From contig WHVY01000001.1 of the NCBI GenBank assembly GCA_022266195.1, positions 17,794,001 through 17,858,000 on the forward strand: DNA of 64,000 bases, in the 5' to 3' direction. Origin of the DNA: Tetranychus cinnabarinus. Lineage: Eukaryota; Arthropoda; Arachnida; Trombidiformes; Tetranychidae. Below, piece after piece: positions 55,100-64,000 of the stretch (position 1 is the stretch's first letter; the number at the start of each line of letters is the position of its first letter). Below the pieces are notes generated by a model. It did no database searches and was not told where the DNA came from. It saw only the letters and a program-made list of their open reading frames with translations. The translations under genes and the position numbers were made by a program.

Positions 55100-58000
55100 T
55101 CAACAGAAATCAGTGTAAACCTCTGTTTTGAGATTTGGACAAAAGGTAAAGTTTACATCTTCAGTTACATGCGATGGTAAGTTAGAAGATATCGATACTG
55201 ATTCAACAGGTTCTGCTTGAATTTCGCCAATTGCAAAATTGTGTTCAACAATTTCAACAGCACCACAGCGAGAATAATTGTTTTCATTTGTCCGAGAAAT
55301 TGCAGTGACATGGCCATGATAGTCACCAGAGCAGTTGAAGGATTTCCTTGGATCTTCATTGACTAAATGATTGTTCATATTGGCAGCCAAATGAGTACCA
55401 TTTTCATGTATAAGATAACTGTGATATAAAATAGACACTCGATTAATTTCATATCCATGGTGATTTGAACAAATAATAGCTTTATTTGACATACCCTTGA
55501 TAATAATGGTCAGCTGGAGGTGAATAATTACAGTTATCAGGCGATATAATATTTATACGATTAAATTCATGGGCATTCTTAACATTGGTTTGTTCAACTG
55601 GACGAAACTCATCAGATGTCCCAGCTGGTGAGTTGAATGAAACAGCCTCATTGGTATAATTTGGACAATTTGTTGATGGGCAGCTCTCTTGATTATTTTC
55701 ACTTGTTTCACCTAAAGTAACTGTTTTTGTTTTAAAATTGTATCACTGAATGCTTATTTCAATTTCATATTTACCCAGATAATTATCCTCCAAAGGCTGT
55801 GGTGGTAAATCAACGTTAATATTGGCCATCAATTCCATAATATATTCATCAATTTGACAATACTCCACGATATAGAGCAGATATTCATCGAAAAGAAGTC
55901 TGAGAAGATGAAAAGAACCTGATATAGAAAAAACAATAGATTAAATAAGACTGATTATTATAAAGATGGCTAATTTAACTCACCAAAGCTTGGAGCTGAA
56001 TTGAGACTAAGCTCATGAATTATCCTGGATGCAAATGCTGACCATGTTGACAAGAATTGTTTTGAATTTTCCTTGAAAGTGTACCTCAAATTGTTGGAGT
56101 TCTTGAAATAAAATAAGCATAAAATAAGCACAAAAAACATCTAAACGGCGAAAGGAATGAAAATTTTTGAAAATAAACTCACATTTATAATGCAATACTG
56201 TACAAGAGCATTTAGCCAGTCAAAATAAGTCTCAATTGGTGACTCTTCCTCCAACAATCGACCAAAATCTCGTAAAGCTAAAGTCAGAAAAAAGAGATTA
56301 AAAGGTTAAAAGGATTGAGCTCTTAAAATAGGATTGAAAACATTCAATGAACCATTACTGTCAACTTGAGATTAAAATAATAATCCTTTACCAGAGAAAC
56401 ATTGGCTTTTACAACAACAAATCCATTGAAATTGGTAAATATCAACATTGAAATTAATGAACGATTAACTAAAATCCAATCTGATTCTATATCCTTACTA
56501 TACAATAGAGGCTTCACGCAATCTCCAAATGAGTTGACATTTTGTAATGTATTTAAATTAGATGAATACCAAATTGACATTTATATTGCTCTTGGTAACT
56601 TCATGAAAATGTGACTCAATCCTTGCTCATATATTCATAGGAATGTTTGAAACTCTCATTCAACTCATAAACTATCCGGGAACAAGAAAAAAAAGGATGA
56701 AAATAATTGTTAACAAAATGGTAAAAGCACAAAAGATGAAATAGACAAACAACTGTTAAAGGGTTTGGAGCTTGTGTCTAAACATTTACGGTGCGATCAG
56801 GAAGACAAGGAACAGAAAAGGATAAAAGCAAATTATCAGTTAATGAAAAGGATGGTGAGAGGAAGAATGATTATAAAGATGATCAAGATGATCATTGGAA
56901 TGCTTGTTGGTAATTGAAACAAGAATCTGTTTGCCGTAATAGTTGACAAATGTATTTGGATGAAACAATTAACTAGAATCAAAAGAAAAGAATTGGAAAG
57001 AAAACAAGAAAATTTTCAAAACGATAAAAGACTGAGGCCTAAAAGGATAGGTAAAACTGTCAACAGACACAGTTTATATTGTCAATTGTATGCAAATTAT
57101 TCAGAAGAAGACAATTTAAGGCATTCTTGGTTTTCGTCTAAATTTAGCAATAAAATTGCTACAAATCTTTACAACAATCAGAATAAATTGTGTGTTATAT
57201 GTTATGTTCAATTGCTTCAATATCATGTTTAGATGTTAAAAGATGTCAATGTGTTGCCTTTTTACCTGTAATGATGAAGTCCAAATTGATGTTATTTATT
57301 GATTCATTTCTGTGGGAACTTTGAATTGCTTCTCGAGTAATTAAATCAATTGACAATGATCTCCAATCACAGATCATTTGAGGAGTTACATCGCCATTAT
57401 TTACAACCATTCTAGCTGCTTGGATAAGATGAGAGATTGAAGTTTGTCGTCGTAATAAATTACCAAGATGTCGAGAGAGGTCAATTTTGATTGATTTAAG
57501 TGTATCGGGTAAATTGTATAAAGCAACCTTAAGCCAACATCCAAATTCTTGAGTAAATTTTCTTATAATTTGAGTTAAACTGTAAAAAAGATGAGAAAAG
57601 GTTGAATAAGGTTGAGGTTAATTAAGACAGAGCATTTGAGTAACATGAGATGATTATTTGAGTTGAGGCTTTACCTGTCAGGGAAGGTTTGAAGAGCTGA
57701 TGGAAGCAAAACACTGGCCATACATTTGTACAATATGGAGTCACATATACCAATTAGATTGATGAATGCATTGGAGGTTAATATTGATGTTAGATGAGTA
57801 GGAATCCCTTGCCAAAAGTAGAGGACAAATGTTTGAATCTCATCAAAATTGGCTCTAATAACTGTGTCCAAAATGCGTTGACAATGAGTTCGATACATCA
57901 TAATAAAGGTTTCCGTCTAAGAACCAAAAAAAACCAAAAAATTAAAGTAAATCATCAAATAAAAACCTAAAAATGAAGTAATTAATTTACCTTTGCATTG

Positions 58001-61000
58001 TCCAGATTAGAAGGTAATTTCAAGTTATTTGGTGTTGGAAATTCAGGTAAAACGGTTCCAACTCGGTTACGATTATTTGAATTACTTGGATTGGTATTGC
58101 CATTTGGCCCGTGATTTAGATTAACATTGTTATTTGGAGATAAATTTTGCATTGAACTGCCATTGTTGATATTTGAATGTGAATTCACTTGACTTGGGTT
58201 AGACTTTTTTATAAGAAAAATTGAAAACCAAGAAACCAAATTAAATCAAATGTTGACTTTCAGCAATTAATCGGATGAAAACATTTTACTTACTAGACTT
58301 TTGTTGCCATTCAAGTTATCAGAGACTCGAGATGAATCAGGTAAATTATTGCTGTAAGTTGAGTATAATAGAGGAAGAAGGTTATAAAATTAAATGTAAA
58401 ATCAATCATTTAAGGAAACTGTTTGGAGTAACTTTAAGGTTGGTTAAAGGTAAGCTTTTTCAATGTGTATCAACAATTTGGGAAGTTGATTCCTATTGTC
58501 AGTGTAATATGAGATTGAATGACAATCTATTTAGCCTTTTTCAATGTGAATATAGACATTAAATATTGTGTTAAAAAGTATCCGGTTTATAATTTTCAGT
58601 CATCTGTGTATTTAGTTGGTTACAGTGGTTAAATTGTTGTTCAGAATACAATTGAAAGCACAATTACAATACAAATGTAATTGTATAACATTGACTAAAA
58701 GATGTTAACAACATTTTGTAAAACCCGAAACAAGACATGAAAAAAGATGTTTAAAAAATGAAATTGAACCAAATTGTTTGTTTTGTATTTTGACTGATGT
58801 CGAGGTAAATTGCTGTTAATAATCAATGAAACTGCGATCAAAATGAAAAACAAAAATAAAAGCAAAATTTCAATAACAATGAAAACAGCAAATCTCTGTA
58901 TCTTTTTATAGCAAATGAAAGGCTAAAGTGAAGATCACAAAAGGTCACCAATAAGGTCATTGAGTTGATGAAATGTCGTGAGAAAGTGACGATTAATATA
59001 CTTAATAGACACGTTGACAATCAAGACCAGTCTCAGTCTCTCAACCTCTTACAACCCAAACAATCAGAGACATTATTTAACATGGATAACAATCAACCAA
59101 AACAAGATGAAAAGCGCTTGAAAAAAGGGCAAAAATGTTTGCTTCACGTGTCGAAGTTGAAGTTGTTGAACAAAAATAGAAGTGTGTTCAACAATAAAAT
59201 AATCATTCCCATATTAAACACTAATCATACGGTTAAACAAGTAATAATCGGATAATCAATCGCCTTAAACTTAAATCCATCTCATTATAATCAAGTTTGA
59301 ACACGCGTTTAAACGTGCATTTTATTTTCCATTTTCATTGACAATGTAATATGAAATAACCAATTATAATGGTTGATATATTGACAAGATTATCTGGAAA
59401 CTGATTCATGGCTTAATTCCTTTGATTCAAAGAGCAAATTGGAAAATTGAAAGAGTTAATTGTTGAATAAAAATGAGAGAAAAGTATTTTTTTTCAATTT
59501 CTTTCCATGATAACAATCCAATGAACAGCAAATGAAATTGATAAGATGATTCTTGCGTCTCTTGGAGTTGATACTCCAAGCGAATGATTCCTGAATCTCA
59601 TGTTATTATATAATAAAGAAATTCTTATCTCTAGAATTATTATTGTTGTTGGAATATCAATTTTCAAATGTCACATTCTTGACTGATTCATTATTGAGAT
59701 TGTCAAATGAAAATATGCTTTTTTTACATCACAATCAGAATGAAATGGTAAAACATTTTGAAAAACATTTTGAAATTGCTTCTATAACTTGTTGTTTTTC
59801 ATGGTAAATGAAATTAATTTTGTTTGCTTTTCATGAATTTGTTTTCCTGTTCAACGAGAAAATATTTTTTTAAAAAACATCTTTTCCAATAAAAGCTTGG
59901 ACATTATTCCCAAATTGTTTTCATCATTCAACTCATTCTGATCAATCTGATTTATAGGTACATTTATCAGATATTTTTGCCTCAGATTCTTGGCTCAGAT
60001 TTTCATTATAACTCTGATTCTTATCATTCTTAGGGTTGGATATTATTTTTGGTTAACCAAAGGTTATTAATTTTTCCATGTTTATTAATTTTTAATGGAT
60101 CGTTATTTACCTTGTAATTGCTTTCTTTGAATAAGCCAGTTGATAATAAGTTGAATTTTCACGAACAGCAATTCCATAATAATGATACCTGTTAATTGAA
60201 TACATTAGATAATTAGCTTTAAAACCTTAAACATGATTAGGTTAATCACATTGGCTTTTACAACTCATTTGTATTTCATGTTAATGCTCTTTAGTGGGTC
60301 AATCATCATATTAATTATCATTTCCTGGAATTAATCATTCTTAGCTACCTGAGAGACTTTAATCCTTATTCTGTTTCAAATCTCATTGAATATTGATGTT
60401 GAGGAAAAAAATTTATTGTGAAACTGTTGCATTGGATTAAGTGGACTCATGAACTGGTCAATGAATTAAAATTAGAAATGATTTTGTTATTAATAAAACA
60501 ATATCCGTAGCAACCTGTTGCTTGATCAACATTAACTCAAATAGATTGGGTCTAAAATTATAATTCAATTAATCCACCTTTCCATGGGAAAGCCTTAAAG
60601 AAACAACTGTATTGTATTCAGAATTTATTTTTATTTTATTTCTCTTCCATTGTATTGTGATTAATGCCTATTGATATTGACCCTTTTAATCTAACTTTTG
60701 ACCAAAGGAAAGAGTAATCATTCGATAATCAGTGGAATCAAAGTAAATCTTTTAGTATAACAAATGACGAGAATGGTTTGGGTACAGAATAGGAAGAAAG
60801 TCCATTTTTGTTGAACCAACAACAGATTGGTTTTGTTTATTTAACCATCATTTAGTGGCTATTTTGGATTATTTAATGTTGTCACTTTGACCATTTAAGT
60901 GATATATACTGATGGGTCAGTTGGGTTAGTTTAAGGTCTTTCAATCAATTAAAATAAATCAAATATTCTTGTAACAATTGGTCGGAAAAGTAAATATTTA

Positions 61001-64000
61001 TATCAAATCTTACCTTGATTGTCCTCGAGTCCCAAGTCGACGGGTAGTTAGTTGAGGGAATTGTTGACGAATGATCTGTTGGTAGATCGATATGTGAGAT
61101 AAATTACAAATTAAAATTAAAATGTTTACAACAATTAAAATGAAACAACTCATTAATGTAAAACAATTTGTAAAAGACACAATTATGCATAAATTGACAC
61201 ACATTGACACAAATGGACAAAAGACGGGTAAAAAATAATTTCATTCAAATTTAGACTCTATTGGTTTATAAAGGCATAAAAACTGTGTGCATTTGTGCGA
61301 TTTAAAAGTTTCTCTTATCAATAGTTTTCGAGAAAATCGAGTTCAAAGTTTAAACTTTGATCGCTTTTTGCACAATTAGGGAAGCAGATTTTCGCACGAA
61401 ATGCATGTTGGCTGATTTAACTTTGGATGATTAACCAGAAAATGCACTTATTTCGAAAAATAAAATCTTCTGTTTCCTTTAAAACAAGTAACTTCGATTT
61501 TCATTTAAAGTGACCGCATTCTGTACCCGTCAGAGTTAGAGACCTTAAACTTATTATCTGTCGATAAAAATTGATGGGTCATATTATGGATAGAATACTT
61601 TTTCCGATTTGACAACAGTTTTCTTGATTATGGCCATTGATCTGAAAACTTTGAGTCTCGATATTTCGAGAATGGCATCACTTACGTTCATTATTTTTTG
61701 ATCAAACATTAGCTTGCATTATAGACTATAACAAAATGTAATATAAAATTATTCAAGATTCTGCAGAAAAATTGTAGCATTGTTTTATTATCCATAATAC
61801 TTATGTTGCCAGACTTGAGCTTAATTTATAAAGTTAAATGGTTTCTCAAACACAAATGTGTTAGAAAGATCTCCATCATTCATTATTTATACAAATACTG
61901 GAAAACAAATGAGCACAAACGATTAAAAATGGATTTCTTTGAGCTATGAAGTCTGTTGGTTTGTAAGGACATGAAAAATGAGTCCATTAGAGCGATTTAA
62001 AAGTTTCTATGACCGATAGTTTACGAGAAAATCGAGTTCAAAGTTGAAACTTCGATCGCTTTTTGTACGATAATGGAAGCAGATATTTTTATGAAACTAA
62101 TTTTGCCGATGTGAATTTTAACTATCAACAATAAAATGCATTGATTTTGAGAAATAAAATTTTCGATTCGGAATTAAATCGATAAGTTCGATTTTCAGTT
62201 AAACCTAGTTTTTTCCGTGACCGTAAAATTTAGAGATCTGAAACTTATTTATTGATACTTATAAATTGATGGTACACACCATGAATCAAATCCTTTTTTC
62301 GATTTGGTGATAGTTCTCTTGATTTTGGCCATTGGCCTCAAAACTTTGAGGTTAAATATTTCGAGACTGGTAGCACCCAAAATCATCATTCTTTGACCAA
62401 ACATTAGATTTTGTCATGGACTGTGATGCATTCAAATTTCAAATGATTGAAGAAACTACAATAAAAGTTATAATGTTGTATTAGTTAGGTTACCAGATTT
62501 GATATCAGATTAACAAAGATAACTGGTTACTTATGAGGTATCATAAGAATATTCATTATAAGAAGAATTGGTTCAGATATTTCGGTTTCTAGTAATATTA
62601 TATTATAACCCATAACAAAATCTAATGTCTGATCAAAGAATCGTGATTTGGGGTGCTACCAGTCTCGAGATATTTAATCTCAAAGTTTTAAGGCCAATGG
62701 CCAAAATCAAGAGAACTATCACTAAATCGAAAAAAATATTCATGTCAAGATGTGTACCATCAATTTTTATAGTCTGAAAATAAGTTTCAGATCTCTAAAT
62801 AATACGGTCACAAAAATAAGTCGCTTTAAATGAAATTCGAACTTATCGATTTTATTTCGAACAGAAAATTTTATTTCTCGAAATAAGTGCATTTTATGGT
62901 TGATAATTGCAATTCACATCAGGAAAATGAGTTTCATGAAAACATCTGCTTCCATTATCGTACAAAAAGCGATCGAAGTTTCAACTTTAAACTCGATTTT
63001 CTCGTAAACTATCAATCATAGAAACTTTTAAATCGCACAAATGGACTCAGTTTCATGTCCCTGCAAACCAAAAGAGTTTAAATTCGAAGGAAACTTAATT
63101 TTACACGTTTTTGCCCATTTGTTTTTAGGTATTTATGTCAATTTGTGCATAAATGTTACAATAGTGTTAGTTGAGTCTTTTAGTAACAACCAAAACATCT
63201 TTCTTCAACATTAAAACCTTTGTTTTCGCTTTGACATCTATTTAGTCGATTATTTAGTTGAATTATTTAAATTGTTATACAACTTACCTTCCCAAAGCTT
63301 GCTGCATTGACTGGTTGTATACAGTTTCGAGCACAAAAATCAACATAATGCATGTAAAGTGCGCTTCTAGGAATACAAACACCTTCAGCAATCTCATAGT
63401 TTTCCTCTAACCAAAGCAACGTTGCCGGAGTTGAATGTGGTCTCAATGAGGATCGATTTGGAGTCAATTGTTGATGTTTCATTTCGATAGTGGCTTAAAT
63501 AACAATCAAGGATAAGAGGATAATCAATTATAAATCGCTTAAACGCCGAAAGACAAGTTAAAAAACAAACAAATGCAACAAAAAAAAGATGCAAAGGTAA
63601 CAAAATGTTTTTACCTAATGAATGGTTCCGTTTCCCATCAAGTGTACTATGAATAACATTTGAATTGCGATGATTATGATGATTATGATGATGTTGATGG
63701 TTAACATTCAGACGAGATTGATAGACACCAGTTGTTGTTGTTGTACTTTCATAACCATAATCAACCACAGTTGAATCAGCATCTCGAAGGATTGAATAAC
63801 TTGTATGATGATGATGATGATGGTTATGATGAGAGTGGTGAGAATGGTGATCAATTTGATTTCTATTGCTTCCATTGCCACCGCGATTACTTCCAACACC
63901 AGTACCATTGCCATTATTAATACCATTTTCAGTACCATTTTTACAGCCATTTGAATTGCTTGACCCAATGGAGTTGATCATATTGTCATGTTGCTGCTTC
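55100..64000 (-). CDS. RFX4: RFX4-type winged-helix transcription factor (right end open)
   Basis: Thirteen exons on the minus strand: >63615, 63288-63493, 61014-61075, 60111-60188, 58294-58351, 57991-58203, 57675-57916, 57266-57579, 56183-56277, 55984-56101, 55775-55918, 55495-55711 and 55100-55418; every phase fits. From the ATG at 63981 this is 810 residues, but the first exon is open to the window edge. It starts with an Asn/Gly and His-rich stretch. The RFX DNA-binding domain reads [11 protein letters not shown]-like: [68 protein letters not shown]. The dimerisation region MMYRTHCQRILDTVIRANFD and ICDSILYK matches RFX4 best. It ends in an unrecognised Asn/Ser/His tail. RFX4 regulates ciliary and neural genes. 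Confidence 0.95.
61185..61720. repeat. Diverged extra arm of the inverted-repeat element
   Basis: Same orientation as the arm that follows at 61890: TTTTCGAGAAAATCGAGTTC (61324 on), TTTGATCGCTTTTTGCAC and ACTTTGAGTCTCGATATTTC are looser versions of the arm blocks. It lies in RFX4 intron 2, right beside exon 3. It is more diverged than the two arms of copy 2, so it is an older piece. Confidence 0.65.
61890..63195. repeat. Long inverted-repeat (foldback) element, copy 2
   Basis: Arms of about 520-600 bp (61890-62410 and 62600-63195) around a centre at about 62411-62600. Arm blocks are the same as in copy 1 (GACCGATAGTTTACGAGAAA at about 62012; its reverse complement region near 63000). The centre also matches copy 1 but as its reverse complement: TTACCAGATTTGATATCAGATTAACAAAGATAACTGG here against CCAGTTATCTTTGTTAATCTGG near 4629, so the two elements are in opposite orientation. 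It fills much of RFX4 intron 2 (61076-63287). Confidence 0.85.

Noticed and set aside
56960..57232. Plus-strand 90-codon basic frame within RFX4 intron 8
   Set aside because: Lies wholly in an intron of a well-supported gene, AT-rich, with no family resemblance.

Overview
This is eukaryotic, AT-rich nuclear DNA from an arthropod. The evidence is short GT..AG introns with GTAAGT-type donors, a bee-venom-type (group III) secreted phospholipase A2, a TTD14 homologue, Twisted gastrulation and an RFX4-type factor. A mite or other chelicerate is plausible from the compact genes, but the window alone cannot prove it. Exon structures were built by hand from splice sites, reading phase and resemblance to families recalled from memory. 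No search was run.

Layout. 0-1.75 kb: a mosaic of gene pieces (an SDS3-like gene running in from outside the window, a scrap of the Lys-rich secreted gene, and an inverted copy of the UBE2W/MGRN1 3' junction). 2.4-3.2 kb: a CRAL-TRIO (MOSPD2-like) gene. 4.0-6.2 kb: long inverted-repeat and tandem elements. 6.8-11 kb: a small Gly/Tyr-rich secreted protein, a secreted protein ending in a Lys run and six Cys, and twisted gastrulation. 11.9-12.7 kb: PDE6D (minus). 13.3 kb: tRNA-Val. 14.6-17.2 kb: secreted PLA2. 19.3-20.1 kb: second CRAL-TRIO gene. 21.8-23.2 kb: lysosomal-type serine carboxypeptidase. 24.2-27.8 kb: ttd14. 28.9-29.5 kb: mRpS24. 30.2-31.7 kb: a likely unrecognised micro-exon gene for a secreted Cys-containing peptide. 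34.0-35.8 kb: a low-complexity acidic Ser/Thr-rich secreted protein. 37.1 kb: a compact structured-RNA candidate. 37.9-40.4 kb: UBE2W.

40-55 kb is a recent segmental-duplication complex. Two MGRN1-type E3 ligase genes (one truncated), two NIP30/PSME3IP1 copies (one dead), and an SDS3 (SUDS3) family with one full-length gene, two short intact paralogues and one exon relic are interleaved with three copies of an intergenic block. A CSE1L/exportin-2 pseudogene and a hAT-like MITE lie inside it; the MITE has a matching empty site in the sister copy. 55.1-64 kb: an RFX4-type transcription factor in 13 exons, open at the right edge. A second, oppositely oriented copy of the long inverted-repeat element lies in its second intron.

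The genes do not form one pathway. The unifying features are structural: repeated duplication, inversion and truncation of a UBE2W-MGRN1-NIP30-SDS3 neighbourhood (ubiquitin, proteasome and Sin3-HDAC functions), and a family of ~1.3 kb palindromic elements present twice.
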